Origin: JAAYUH01 sp964640995
GTDB lineage: Bacteria > Caldisericota > Caldisericia > B22-G15
Length of the DNA: 64,000 nt
NCBI GenBank assembly: GCA_964640995.1
Contig: CAZXJJ010000001.1
Coordinates: forward strand, 1 to 64,000
Direction: 5' to 3'
A model generated the notes under the pieces. The model did not search any database. It saw only the letters and a list, made by a program, of their open reading frames with translations, and was not told the origin of the DNA. The number at the start of each line of letters is the position of its first letter. Within the stretch, counting starts at the first letter, position 1. A program made the translations under genes and the position numbers. Positions 1 to 8,801 of the stretch are shown here, in pieces.

Positions 1-1
1 A

Positions 2-820
2 CTAATAAAAATGAAAAAACCTACTGATTGGGAGAGACCACAAAAAGTTATTTATAACACATATTGTACTAAGACAGGACTAGTCAAAAATGATAAATGT
101 AAAGGAGGAAGAGTTGACCTTTTTATATTTGGACAAAATATCCCGACTTGTAACTATCATAGAGAATATAAGGTTTATGTTTGTAAGAATAATGAAAAAC
201 TTCTTGCACCAAAAAAAGCTCAAGAAGAAGATAAAATTTTAAAAATATTTTATGATCCAGATGATATACCAAAAAATTATTGTATAGAATTTGGTTATGA
301 ATTTGTAGAGATAAAAATTTTAGTGCCTCAAAAAATTTATGAGAAAAATGTAGTTGACATTGAAATAAAGACAGATTTTAAAATTGGGGATACACTTGAA
401 ATTGATATAAATGGAGAAAAAACTTTTATAACTTCTCCTCCTTTAAAATATATGTGGTATCCAGAAAAAAGTGGAGAATATTATATATCTGTTTATCTAT
501 GGGGAAAGGATGCAACTCTTAAAGGAAAAAGTGGAATTAAAGTATCTGTTTTAAAAGAAGTTAAAGAAAGTTACATTCAAATTGAACCTCAAAAACCTAA
601 GGCAAATGAACTTATAATTTTCTCTTTAATTGATCCACCTCAGGATGCATTTTCAGTTATAGTTTTGGTTGATGGATTAATGAAAGAAGTTATAACTGAA
701 AAGCCATTTGTTTTTAAGTATAGAGAGAAAAAATTAGGGAAACACAAAATAACATTTAAGGTTTATGATATTTATGGAGAAAAGATAGGGATATTTGAAA
801 AAGAATTTTATGTTTATTAA
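2..820 (+). CDS. C-terminal part of a class A penicillin-binding protein (5' end cut by the window)
   Basis: The reading frame is open back to the window edge, so this is the end of a longer gene; the first ATG, at base 11, is probably internal. The visible start resembles the segment after the transpeptidase domain of PBP1A-type proteins: a Pro-Trp-x-x-Pro stretch, then Cys-x-x-(Thr/Ser)-Gly, a second Cys, a FI-x-G-x-x-(I/P)-P-T-x-C sequence and a His. Such proteins polymerise and crosslink peptidoglycan on the outer face of the membrane. The remaining 190 or so residues are beta-rich and look like one or two Ig-like modules, longer than the usual PBP tail. The stop overlaps the mnmG stop by 4 bases on the opposite strand. 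The catalytic domains lie outside the window, so the family call is an inference from the tail. Confidence 0.6.
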   Translation, partial: LIKMKKPTDWERPQKVIYNTYCTKTGLVKNDKCKGGRVDLFIFGQNIPTCNYHREYKVYVCKNNEKLLAPKKAQEEDKILKIFYDPDDIPKNYCIEFGYEFVEIKILVPQKIYEKNVVDIEIKTDFKIGDTLEIDINGEKTFITSPPLKYMWYPEKSGEYYISVYLWGKDATLKGKSGIKVSVLKEVKESYIQIEPQKPKANELIIFSLIDPPQDAFSVIVLVDGLMKEVITEKPFVFKYREKKLGKHKITFKVYDIYGEKIGIFEKEFYVY

Positions 821-2703
821 TCTAAATTTTCTTCTTTTGGTTTATAATTGCTTTTTTCAATATACATTATCAAATTAACCAAATCTGCTGGCGTAACTCC
901 TGTAATTTCTTTTGCATCTTTTACTGTTTTTGGTTTATAGTATGTTAATCTCTCTATTGCTTGTTTTGAAAGATTTGGAACAAGATTATAATTTATATCT
1001 TCTGGAATCCTAATTTTTTCAAATTTCTTTAACTCTTCAATCTCTCTCTGTTGTCTTTTTATATAACCAAAATATTTTGCTTCAATCATCACCTCAAAAA
1101 GAATTTCATCTGAAAATTTTGCGGCTTGGGGAAAAATTTTTTTAAGTTTTTCAATTGTAAAAGATGGTCTTTTCATAAGATCAAACATAGAATATGGAGT
1201 ATTTATAGTTTCCTCTTCAATTGATTTTAAAAGTTCATTATTATCAATTGATGGTGTGATTTTTTTATTAATTAAAATATTCAAAATTTCATTAATTTTC
1301 TCTTTTTTTTCTATAACTTTTTTATATCTTTCATAATTAATCAGCCCAACCTCATATCCAATTGGAGTTAGTCTCAAATCTGCATTGTCTTGTCTTAAAA
1401 GAATCCTATATTCAACATGTGATGGTGTTATTCTATATGGTTCATCAATTCCTTTTTTAATTAGATCATCAATCATAACTCCAATATATGCTTCCTCTCT
1501 TTTTAAAATAAGAGGCTTCTTTTCTTGAACAAAAAGAGCTGCATTGATGCCTGCAATAATTCCTTGACCTGCTGCCTCATCATATCCTGTTGTTCCATTT
1601 ATTTGACCTGCAAGAAAAAGATTCTCGAATTTTTTTGTTTGAAGGGTCGGTAAAAGTTCTTTTGGATCTACAAGGTCATATGCAATTGCATAACCAGGTC
1701 TTACTAACTTTACATTTTCAAAACCAGGAAGAGTTTTTAAAATTTCAATTTGATACTCATATGGAACACTCATATACATTCCTTGAATATATGTCTCACT
1801 TGTATTGAAACCTTCTCTCTCAAGGAAAAAAGTGTGCTCTGTTCTATCAGGAAACCATCTAACCTTTTCTTCTATTGAAGGACATGTTCTTGGTCCAACT
1901 TTTACCATTAGCCCTAAAACAGATGGTGCAAAATTAAGATATTTCCTTGTAATTTCGATTGTCTTTTCGTTTGTTTTTCCCTTAAAAGAAAGAAGTTGAT
2001 TCTCCCATATCTTTGGCTCTGTTTCAAAAGAGAGGGATAGAGGAAATTTTTCTCCTTCATCAATTTCGAGTTTATTAAGGTCAATTGAATTTATATCAAC
2101 TCTTGGTGTTGTTCCTGTGTTAAATCTTTTAATTGAAAAGCCTATTTTTCTTAAAGATTCTGCTAAACCTATGGAAGGAAGCTCTCCCCATCTTCCTGAT
2201 TCAATCATCTCTTTTCCAATATGAACAATTCCTCTTAAAAAAGTGCCTGGAGTTAAAACAATTGCTTTTCCTAAGTAAACTTCTCCAGTTTTTGTAATGA
2301 CACCTTTAATTTTGTCTTTCTCTAAAATTAACTCTTCAACTAAACCTTGTCTTAAAAAAAGATTTTTTTCACCCTCAAGAACCTTTCTCATCTCTTCTCT
2401 ATAACGAGATTTATCTATTTGAACTCTTAAAGACCAGACTGATGGTCCTTTTGTTGTATTGAGTAGTTTTATTTGAGTTAGTGCCCTTTCAGCATTTTTT
2501 GCAATTTCACCACCTAAAGCATCAACCTCTCTTACAACTTGAGCTTTTCCTACGCCACCAATTGCAGGATTACATGGAGGATGTGCTATAAACTCAATTG
2601 TTATTGTTAACAAAAGTGTTTTTGCTCCTAATCTTGCAGAAGCAAGTGCTGCTTCACAACCAGCATGTCCTCCACCAACTACAATAACATCAAAACTCTC
2701 CAT
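817..2703 (-). CDS. mnmG: MnmG (GidA), tRNA uridine-5-carboxymethylaminomethyl modification enzyme
   Basis: FAD-dependent enzyme that, with the GTPase MnmE, installs the cmnm5 group on the wobble uridine of certain tRNAs. The 628-residue length is normal. The N-terminal FAD-binding motif GGGHAGCEAA is at about residues 10-19, followed by the family motif CNPAIGG with GK and by an FNTGTTPR segment; the C-terminal helical region that contacts MnmE and tRNA is present. mnmE is not in this window. The start ATG at 2703 has no clear Shine-Dalgarno sequence, but a TATAAT lies 9 bases upstream, facing the promoter of the divergent EamA gene. A leaderless mRNA is therefore plausible. Confidence 0.96.
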   Translation of the reverse strand: MESFDVIVVGGGHAGCEAALASARLGAKTLLLTITIEFIAHPPCNPAIGGVGKAQVVREVDALGGEIAKNAERALTQIKLLNTTKGPSVWSLRVQIDKSRYREEMRKVLEGEKNLFLRQGLVEELILEKDKIKGVITKTGEVYLGKAIVLTPGTFLRGIVHIGKEMIESGRWGELPSIGLAESLRKIGFSIKRFNTGTTPRVDINSIDLNKLEIDEGEKFPLSLSFETEPKIWENQLLSFKGKTNEKTIEITRKYLNFAPSVLGLMVKVGPRTCPSIEEKVRWFPDRTEHTFFLEREGFNTSETYIQGMYMSVPYEYQIEILKTLPGFENVKLVRPGYAIAYDLVDPKELLPTLQTKKFENLFLAGQINGTTGYDEAAGQGIIAGINAALFVQEKKPLILKREEAYIGVMIDDLIKKGIDEPYRITPSHVEYRILLRQDNADLRLTPIGYEVGLINYERYKKVIEKKEKINEILNILINKKITPSIDNNELLKSIEEETINTPYSMFDLMKRPSFTIEKLKKIFPQAAKFSDEILFEVMIEAKYFGYIKRQQREIEELKKFEKIRIPEDINYNLVPNLSKQAIERLTYYKPKTVKDAKEITGVTPADLVNLIMYIEKSNYKPKEENLD

Positions 2704-2712
2704 AGGAATTAA

Positions 2713-2730
2713 ATTATATCATATTATAAT
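2713..2730. promoter_or_regulatory. Divergent -10 elements for mnmG and the first EamA gene
   Basis: Two TATAAT hexamers stand back to back in a 34-bp gap: 2713-2718 on the minus strand, 9 bases before the mnmG ATG, and 2725-2730 on the plus strand, 7 bases before the EamA ATG. No convincing TTGACA -35 element is present for either. With this spacing transcription would start at or within a couple of bases of the start codons. Confidence 0.5.
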
Positions 2731-2737
2731 TTAACTT

Positions 2738-3580
2738 ATGGAGAATAAAATTACTCTTTTTATTTTAATTTTTATAGGAATTTTAACAATATCTTTTTCT
2801 GCAATTTTTATAAGAATGTCTGAATCAAATCCTCTTGTTATTGCAACCTATAGAATGGGAATAAGTTCTGTTATTTTGTTTCCAATTTTTATTTTAAAAA
2901 GAGAAAAAATTGGAAATAGTGAAAAAATTTTGTTTTTATTATCAGGAATTTTTCTTGCATTACATTTTTATACATGGATAACTTCTTTAAGATTTACAAC
3001 AATTATGAGTTCAACTGTTCTTGTAACCACAAACCCAATTTTTGTTTCAATTTTTTCTTTCTTTTTTCTTAAAAAAAGATTAAAATTTAAAACTTTTTTA
3101 GCTATTATACTTTCATTATTAGGAATAATTCTCATGAGTTATGGTGGCAAATTTTCCATAAATTTCAAGGGCAACTCCCTTGCATTGATAGGAGCAATTT
3201 TTGCATCTCTTTACATAGTTACAAATTATGCATTGAGAAAAAAATATGACTTAATAAATATTGTATTTAGAGTTTATTCGATAAGTTTCTTTGTTTTGCT
3301 TTTTTTATCTTTTATTTTACAAGAAAATCTAATAAATATTCCAAAAAAAGATTATTTACTATTATTTTTAATAGCGCTTTTCCCTCAAGTTATAGGTCAC
3401 TCAATTTTCAACTTCGCTTTAAAATTTCTCTCACCTATATTTATAAGTTTAACTATTCTTGGAGAACCAATTGGAGCAACCATTCTTGGAATGATTTTTT
3501 TTAAGGAGATCCCTAAAGCCTTAGAGTTTTTAGGTGGTGCTCTAATTATTATTGCTATATTAATTGCAGAAAAGGAATAA
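2738..3580 (+). CDS. EamA/DMT-family transporter
   Basis: A 280-residue polytopic inner-membrane protein with about ten hydrophobic segments in two similar halves, the architecture of the drug/metabolite transporter superfamily. Typical EamA features are the early ISFSAIFIR segment, the TTIMSSTVLVTTNPIF stretch with the loop that follows it, and a LGEPIGATILGMIFFKE motif in the second half. The substrate cannot be read from sequence; relatives export amino acids or metabolites. The start at 2738 has no ribosome-binding site but has TATAAT 7 bases upstream. A second EamA gene follows at once, so the two may work as a pair. Confidence 0.88.
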   Translation: MENKITLFILIFIGILTISFSAIFIRMSESNPLVIATYRMGISSVILFPIFILKREKIGNSEKILFLLSGIFLALHFYTWITSLRFTTIMSSTVLVTTNPIFVSIFSFFFLKKRLKFKTFLAIILSLLGIILMSYGGKFSINFKGNSLALIGAIFASLYIVTNYALRKKYDLINIVFRVYSISFFVLLFLSFILQENLINIPKKDYLLLFLIALFPQVIGHSIFNFALKFLSPIFISLTILGEPIGATILGMIFFKEIPKALEFLGGALIIIAILIAEKE

Positions 3581-3596
3581 AACTTCAATTTTATAT

Positions 3597-3602
3597 TATA
3601 AT
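3597..3602 (+). promoter_or_regulatory. Candidate -10 element of the second EamA gene
   Basis: TATAAT lies 9 bases before the preferred ATG at 3612, with no Shine-Dalgarno sequence between. It begins just after the stop codon of the preceding EamA gene. No good -35 match is present, so this rests on the hexamer and its spacing only. Confidence 0.4.
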
Positions 3603-3611
3603 TTTGAATTT

Positions 3612-4502
3612 ATGAAGAGACCTTTTTTAATAAATTTTTTACTTTTTGTAGTTTTATTAATATGGGCAAACTCTTATGTAATGATAAAAATAGCAACAAG
3701 AGAACTGTCTCCTTTATCTTTAGCAGCATCTCGCTTTTTAATTATATTTCCTTTTTTATTTTTATTTCCTTCTTTATACAAAATTAAAAATTTAAGAAAA
3801 GAAGATATTTGGAAAATATTAATACTTTCATTTTTAAATGTTCCAGGATATCACCTCTCAATTAATAAAGCAGAAACTTTGATAAATGCTTCAACTGCAT
3901 CTTTAATTTCAGGTTTAAATCCTGTTTTAACTACATTTTTATCTTCAATTTTTTTAAAAGAAAAGGTTACATTTAAAAAAGGGTTTGGACTTATTATTTC
4001 TTTTTTTGGTGTAATTCTTTTAACATATGGAATCTCATATGGTTTTAAAATAGAAAATTTTGTTGGTGCATTTTTTAGTTTTCTATCTGTATCATCTTGG
4101 GTTGCTTCTACTATAATATCAAAACCTCTTTTTAAAAAATATGATCCTCTCGATACAACTATTTGGGTAATTTTTATTGGAACTTTTATTTTAATTCCTT
4201 TTATAAGAATATCAAATATAAAAGAAATATTAAATATAAGTGGCTTGACAGTTGCTTCAATTCTTTATCTTGGATTTCTTGCAATTCTTTTTGGTTATAT
4301 TTTTTGGTATAAGGGGTTAAAATATAAAGAAGCTTCAACAGCAAGTTCCTTTATATATCTAAATCCAATATTAGGAACAATAAGTGGAATAGTTTTTTTA
4401 AAAGAAAGATTATCACCTTTGTCTTTAATAGGTGGAACTTTTATAATTCTAGGACTTTTTCTTGTTAATCCTCTTAAGATGGAAAGTGATAAGAAAGATT
4501 AA
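3612..4502 (+). CDS. EamA/DMT-family transporter, second copy
   Basis: Polytopic membrane protein of the same drug/metabolite transporter superfamily as its upstream neighbour, with about ten hydrophobic segments. Characteristic pieces are LIWANSYVMIKIA near the N-terminus, STASLISGLNPVLTTFLS at the end of the first repeat half, and SFIYLNPILGTISGIVFLKE in the second half. The frame is open from 3564, but the hydrophobic N-terminus begins sensibly at the ATG at 3612 (297 residues), which also has TATAAT 9 bases upstream. The 3' end overlaps the convergent isomerase-like gene by 29 bases. The substrate is unknown. Confidence 0.88.
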   Translation: MKRPFLINFLLFVVLLIWANSYVMIKIATRELSPLSLAASRFLIIFPFLFLFPSLYKIKNLRKEDIWKILILSFLNVPGYHLSINKAETLINASTASLISGLNPVLTTFLSSIFLKEKVTFKKGFGLIISFFGVILLTYGISYGFKIENFVGAFFSFLSVSSWVASTIISKPLFKKYDPLDTTIWVIFIGTFILIPFIRISNIKEILNISGLTVASILYLGFLAILFGYIFWYKGLKYKEASTASSFIYLNPILGTISGIVFLKERLSPLSLIGGTFIILGLFLVNPLKMESDKKD

Positions 4503-5706
4503 AAATTTTTGAAAAAAGTTCTAACTCTTCTGTGTAATCTCCAGGAACAAATATGTGATGATTTCCAAGGGGATTTTTAAGAAAATATTCTACTCTTAAA
4601 TTGACTTTGATTTTAATTTGAGTTCTACACATAAAATCTTCTCTTAAGTTATCAATTATTTTTGCTCTTGAGTAAAAAATTTCTTGAAGCTTTTCTCCAC
4701 CGATTCTAACTAAAGTTCCAACTCCTTTATTAAAAAATCCTTTTATTCCAACTCCTTTTCCTGTTTCAAAGTGTGTTGTTAATGAATATGAATTAACAAG
4801 AGAAAGTGGTACAGTGCAATGTGCCAAGATAATGTCTGAAGTTTTTTCACCTTCTCTCTCTATTGATGCAATATTTGCCATAAATGGAGGCTTTTCAGTT
4901 AATTTATTCATAATATACATTGTTATTGTTGATGGAATATCCCCTTCACATCCTGAAATAATATTTTCACTTGTTAATAGAGATAAAGCAAGACAACCTG
5001 TTGTATCAAGAGAGTTTATTATTCTAAAACATTCAACACTAATTGCATCAAAATTATTTTTAATTGCAATTTCTTTAACTAATTTATAAAACTTTATTGC
5101 TTTTCTTAAATCAACCTCATTTATATTTCTTAATTCAACTGCTTTTCTTTTCAAATTTTTTAAAATTTCTTCAATTTCTCCATTCACTTCCTCTCTTTTA
5201 TATCTTTCAATCAAATCTTCAATAGGGTAATTTACTATATCTATACCGAATCTCTCTTTAACATATTTAAAATCAGGAGTTGATGAAATTAACCAATGAC
5301 TTGGATTACCAATTAGTCCAATCTTTTTGTCCTTAATTCGTTCTTTTATTGAAATAACATTTAAAATTGTTAATAGATCCTTTTTCTCACTCTTTTTATC
5401 CCACAAAAAAATTTTTCCCTCTCCATTAAGATATGCAATTATTTCCATTGTTGCTGGAAGAGAGTTGTTATATTTATTTGCAATAAATAAATATGGTGGC
5501 TTGATTTTTTTATGTAAATCAAGGAACTTCTTTTCACTCCCCCCTGTTACAACAATAAAAATATTAAAATCATAAGATTCACTCTCTTTATACTCCTCAG
5601 ACCTGTATCCTTTCTTTTCTAAAAAAGATTTAACCTCATTTAAAAATTTAATTTCAAGTGGTCTTCTTGATTCATCAGAACTTATTGGAATTAAACCAAT
5701 TTTCAT
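4474..5706 (-). CDS. L-fucose/L-arabinose isomerase-family protein
   Basis: A 410-residue soluble protein resembling FucI/AraA-type ketol isomerases. The C-terminal half holds the recognisable residues: SVECFRI (candidate acidic ligand), GCEGDIPST, LAHCTVPLSL, and near the end a CRTQIKI stretch followed by PLGNHHIF. The N-terminal half has two Rossmann-like segments with VVTGGSE and IGLIGNPSHW. The true substrate need not be fucose; many family members are uncharacterised. It is the last gene of the reverse-strand rplS-lepB-rnhB run, overlapping the rnhB stop by 4 bases, with a strong AAGGAGG ribosome-binding site inside the end of rnhB. A sugar-isomerase relative in this housekeeping operon is unexpected. 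Confidence 0.75.
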   Translation of the reverse strand: MKIGLIPISSDESRRPLEIKFLNEVKSFLEKKGYRSEEYKESESYDFNIFIVVTGGSEKKFLDLHKKIKPPYLFIANKYNNSLPATMEIIAYLNGEGKIFLWDKKSEKKDLLTILNVISIKERIKDKKIGLIGNPSHWLISSTPDFKYVKERFGIDIVNYPIEDLIERYKREEVNGEIEEILKNLKRKAVELRNINEVDLRKAIKFYKLVKEIAIKNNFDAISVECFRIINSLDTTGCLALSLLTSENIISGCEGDIPSTITMYIMNKLTEKPPFMANIASIEREGEKTSDIILAHCTVPLSLVNSYSLTTHFETGKGVGIKGFFNKGVGTLVRIGGEKLQEIFYSRAKIIDNLREDFMCRTQIKIKVNLRVEYFLKNPLGNHHIFVPGDYTEELELFSKIFNLSYHFPS

Positions 5707-6359
5707 ATTGTGCCTCCTTTTAAAAAACTTTTTCTGTGGCAGTCTGAAAAACCACAGAGTTTAATTTTTTTATAGTGAGATTTCGTGCCATACCCTTTGT
5801 TTATTTCAAATTCATAATCATTATATGTTTTTCCAATTTTTCTCATTATTCTATCTCTTATAACTTTTGCAACTATTGATGCTGCGCTAATTAAAGGAAT
5901 TTTATAATCGCCATCAATAATAGATATTATTTTATAATTATTCAAAAAAGGTGTATTTCCATCAAGCAATATTAAAAAGTCATCTATTTTGATTTTTTCA
6001 CAAAAATAAATAGAATAATTTTTTGAAAAATCATAATTTAAAAGAAATTTTTCATCAAAAAAGTCGGATTCTTTATCTAAAATATAATTGAGAGAGAGTT
6101 CGATTCCTAATTTTAAAGATTCTGTAATTCCATATCTATCTATAAAGTTTGGATTTATAATTCCAACACCAAAAGAAAATTTTTCTTTTAAAAAAATTTC
6201 GAAAATTTCTTCTCTTTTTTCTTCACATAATTTTTTTGAATCTCTTACAAAAACTGGAATATCTTTATTATCTAGAAAAGATGCAACAACTAATGGACCA
6301 GCAATTGCTCCTCTTCCAGCCTCATCTATTCCAACAATTACTCTTTCACCATTTAACAT
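5703..6359 (-). CDS. rnhB: Ribonuclease HII
   Basis: Endonuclease that cuts RNA in RNA-DNA hybrids and removes single ribonucleotides from DNA. At 218 residues it is a normal RNase HII. The N-terminal GIDEAGRGAIAGPLV motif supplies the first two acidic metal ligands (Asp12, Glu13), LLDGN the third, and a later SAASIVAKVIRD helix matches the family. The C-terminal GYGT-x-x-H is also typical. The start overlaps the end of lepB by 14 bases, consistent with translational coupling in the rplS-lepB-rnhB operon, a common arrangement in bacteria. Confidence 0.95.
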   Translation of the reverse strand: MLNGERVIVGIDEAGRGAIAGPLVVASFLDNKDIPVFVRDSKKLCEEKREEIFEIFLKEKFSFGVGIINPNFIDRYGITESLKLGIELSLNYILDKESDFFDEKFLLNYDFSKNYSIYFCEKIKIDDFLILLDGNTPFLNNYKIISIIDGDYKIPLISAASIVAKVIRDRIMRKIGKTYNDYEFEINKGYGTKSHYKKIKLCGFSDCHRKSFLKGGTI

Positions 6360-6870
6360 TGTTCAAATTTTTTATATGTTTTAATGGCCAAAAGATAAAA
6401 TCTGCTCTTCCATCAATTGTTTTTATATCAATAGGCCCAAATTCTCTTGAATCAAGTGAATTCCCTCTATTATCTCCCATAACAAAAACTGTACCTTCTG
6501 GAATTTCAAGGGGGCCATAAATTCCAGGTGTTGAGTTTTTTATATAAATCTCATTTAATTTCTCTCCATTTATAAAAACAAAACCATCTTTTATCTCTAT
6601 TGTTTCTTTTGGAAGACCTATAACTCTTTTTACATAATCTTTATCTCCATATGGAGGTTTAAAAATAACAATCTCTCCTCTTTTTGGTTCTCTGAATCTA
6701 TAGATAAGTTTATTAACCATTATTAAATCATTTTCATATAGAGTTGGATTCATTGAGGACATTTGAACTCTATATGGTTCAAAAATAAAAGTTCTTATTC
6801 CAAATGCTAAAGCAAAAGCAATAACAAATGTTAGAATCCAACTTATTATTTCTTTTAAAACTTTGTTCAT
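6346..6870 (-). CDS. lepB: Signal peptidase I
   Basis: Membrane-bound serine protease that removes signal peptides from exported proteins. The 174-residue length fits the short Gram-positive-like form, with a single N-terminal membrane segment (about residues 8-29). The catalytic Ser39 lies in SSMNPTL and the general-base Lys81 in DYVKRVIGLP; the C-terminal GDNRGNSLDSREFGPI box is intact. It sits between rplS and rnhB with gaps of a few bases. It would process the giant secreted proteins encoded at 33.7-54 kb. Confidence 0.95.
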   Translation of the reverse strand: MNKVLKEIISWILTFVIAFALAFGIRTFIFEPYRVQMSSMNPTLYENDLIMVNKLIYRFREPKRGEIVIFKPPYGDKDYVKRVIGLPKETIEIKDGFVFINGEKLNEIYIKNSTPGIYGPLEIPEGTVFVMGDNRGNSLDSREFGPIDIKTIDGRADFIFWPLKHIKNLNNVKW

Positions 6871-6873
6871 AAA

Positions 6874-7296
6874 TTAATTTATATTCTCTTCTGAATTATT
6901 AGTTGTCTCTTCTTGATTTTCTTCAGTTAAAATCTCTTCAAAATTTTTCTTTGTTTTAATTTTTTCTTTAACTCTTGCTTTTTTACCTTTGAGTTCTCTT
7001 AGATAGTATAATTTTGATCTTCTAACATCTCCAAATCTTACAACTTCAATTTTTTCAATTGATGGAGAGTGAAGAGGAAATATTTTTTCTACACCAACAC
7101 CAAAAGAAACTTTTCTTACAGTAAATGTTTCTCTTAAACCTCCACCAGTTCTTGCTATACATATTCCTTCAAAAACTTGAATTCTTTCTTTGCCACCTTC
7201 TTTTATTTTTATATAAACCCTCAATGTATCTCCTGGTTTAAATTGAGGCAAATCATTTCTTAAAAAACTATTCTCAACAAGTTTAATTTCTCTCAT
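6874..7296 (-). CDS. rplS: 50S ribosomal protein L19 (bL19) with a C-terminal extension
   Basis: Ribosomal protein at the 30S-50S interface. The preferred start is the ATG at 7296, which has AAGGAGGAA just upstream, giving 140 residues; the frame is open 60 bases further but without a ribosome-binding site. The core shows FKPGDTLRVYIKI, the FEGICIARTGGG motif, FTVRKVSFGVGVEKIFP and the KLYYLREL-KGKKAR end expected of L19. About 25 extra acidic, Asn-rich residues follow the usual end. It leads the operon rplS-lepB-rnhB-isomerase and has its own promoter, divergent from the MATE gene. Confidence 0.95.
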   Translation of the reverse strand: MREIKLVENSFLRNDLPQFKPGDTLRVYIKIKEGGKERIQVFEGICIARTGGGLRETFTVRKVSFGVGVEKIFPLHSPSIEKIEVVRFGDVRRSKLYYLRELKGKKARVKEKIKTKKNFEEILTEENQEETTNNSEENIN

Positions 7297-7346
7297 CTTA
7301 TTCCTCCTTGAGTGTCTTAAGTGTATCTTTAAAGAAAATATAATAT

Positions 7347-7399
7347 ATAATATCACATATTTTAAAAGTTGACAAATTTTTATTTTAAATTAATATAAA
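7347..7399. promoter_or_regulatory. Divergent promoters for rplS (minus) and the MATE gene (plus)
   Basis: Minus strand: TTGTCA at 7375-7370, 17-bp spacer, TATTAT at 7352-7347, giving an rplS leader of about 44 bases. Plus strand: TTGACA at 7369-7374, then TATAAA at 7394-7399 (19-bp spacer) or TAATAT at 7391-7396 (16 bp), upstream of the MATE ATG at 7411. The two -35 boxes overlap on opposite strands, so RNA polymerase could not hold both at once. Confidence 0.55.
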
Positions 7400-7410
7400 T
7401 AAAGATTGAC

Positions 7411-8790
7411 ATGAATTTGTTATTATTGAACCATAAAAAAAATTTTTTTAAAGAAGAAGACAAAGACATTAACAAAGAGATTTTGAACCTCTCTATCCCA
7501 GCGGTTGGCGAAAACTTATTGCATACAGTGTTCTCATTTGTTGACATGGCATTTGTTGGAAGATTAGGTGCTTTATCTCTTGCTGGAGTTGGTCTTGCAA
7601 ATCAACTTATCTTTGTTTTTCTTGCGTTAATGGTTGCAATAAATATCGGAGTTAATGTACTTGTTGCCCAAAATTATGGTGCAGGAAAAATAGAAAAAAC
7701 AAAAGAAATTGTTTGGCAAGGAATTTATTTTTCATTAATTTTGTCTATTTTATTTTTTATTTTTGGAATTCTTTTTTCATATAATGTTTTCTATCTTTTC
7801 AGTGGAGAAATTGCTTTAAAAAAATTAGCCGGTGATTACTTTTTTTATATAATTACACCTTCGATAGTTTTTGTTACACCAATTATTTTTGGAGCAATTT
7901 TTAGAGGAATTGGTGATACCAAAACCCCTTTCTATTTATCTCTTATTTCAAATTCGATCAACATTTTTCTTGATTATGTATTAATTTTTGGTAAATTTGG
8001 ATTTCCAGCAATGGGAGTTAAAGGAGCCGCAATTGCAACTTCTCTATCAAAAGGTGTTTCTCTTTTAATTTATTTAATTTTAATTTTTAATAAAAAAAGG
8101 CATTTCCATATTGAATTTAAACTAGTAAAATTTAATTTTGAAATAATAAAAAGTATGTTTAAAATTGGATTTCCTGCCTCACTTGAAAGATTTATGTTTT
8201 CATTTGGAAATCTTTTCTTTGGAAATATAGTTCTTGGAATTGGAACAGAGGCATTTGCTGCCCATAGAATTGCAATAAATATTGAGTCACTCTCCTTTAA
8301 CACAGGTTTTGGATTTACAAATGCAACAACAACTCTTGTTGGAAAAGCAATTGGAAGAGAGGATGAAGATCTTGCAAGAAAATACACATATAACTCTTTT
8401 AAAATAACTCTTTTAATTATGAGTGCGGTTGGAGTAATTTTATTCTTTTTCCCAAATTTATTCATAAGAATTTTTACAGATGAGAAAAGTGTGATAGATT
8501 ATGCAAGAATTGCTGTTAAAATAATTTCTATCGCACAGCCTTTCTTTGCAATGGTTTTAATATTTATGGGAGGATTAAGGGGCGGTGGAAACACATCATC
8601 TCCTTTTTGGGCAACAACAATTGGAATGTATTTAATTAGAATTCCAATTGCATTTATTTTAGTTAATCTTCTCACTCTTGGAATGTTTGGTGCATGGATT
8701 GCTATGGCATCAGATATTATGTTTAAGGGAATTTATCTATTTATAATTTTTAATAAAAGAGCAAACTTTAGAAGATATGTTTTTGATTAA
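7411..8790 (+). CDS. MATE-family efflux transporter
   Basis: A 459-residue membrane protein with about twelve hydrophobic segments in two related halves, as in the multidrug and toxic compound extrusion family (Na+ or H+ antiporters). Family features are the first-helix stretch LSIPAVGENLLHTVFSFVDMAFVG, the GIGDTKTPFYLS loop, and in the second half FPASLERFMFSFGN plus RGGGNTSSPFW. The substrate is unknown. The ATG at 7411 lacks a ribosome-binding site and lies 11 bases after a TATAAA. The mrp gene follows 11 bases downstream with its own Shine-Dalgarno sequence. Confidence 0.93.
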   Translation: MNLLLLNHKKNFFKEEDKDINKEILNLSIPAVGENLLHTVFSFVDMAFVGRLGALSLAGVGLANQLIFVFLALMVAINIGVNVLVAQNYGAGKIEKTKEIVWQGIYFSLILSILFFIFGILFSYNVFYLFSGEIALKKLAGDYFFYIITPSIVFVTPIIFGAIFRGIGDTKTPFYLSLISNSINIFLDYVLIFGKFGFPAMGVKGAAIATSLSKGVSLLIYLILIFNKKRHFHIEFKLVKFNFEIIKSMFKIGFPASLERFMFSFGNLFFGNIVLGIGTEAFAAHRIAINIESLSFNTGFGFTNATTTLVGKAIGREDEDLARKYTYNSFKITLLIMSAVGVILFFFPNLFIRIFTDEKSVIDYARIAVKIISIAQPFFAMVLIFMGGLRGGGNTSSPFWATTIGMYLIRIPIAFILVNLLTLGMFGAWIAMASDIMFKGIYLFIIFNKRANFRRYVFD

Positions 8791-8801
8791 TAGGAGAATA
8801 T

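Noticed and set aside
3564..3611. Earlier start for the second EamA gene
   Set aside because: The extra 16 residues overlap the upstream gene, are not hydrophobic and have no ribosome-binding site; the ATG at 3612 fits the -10 spacing.
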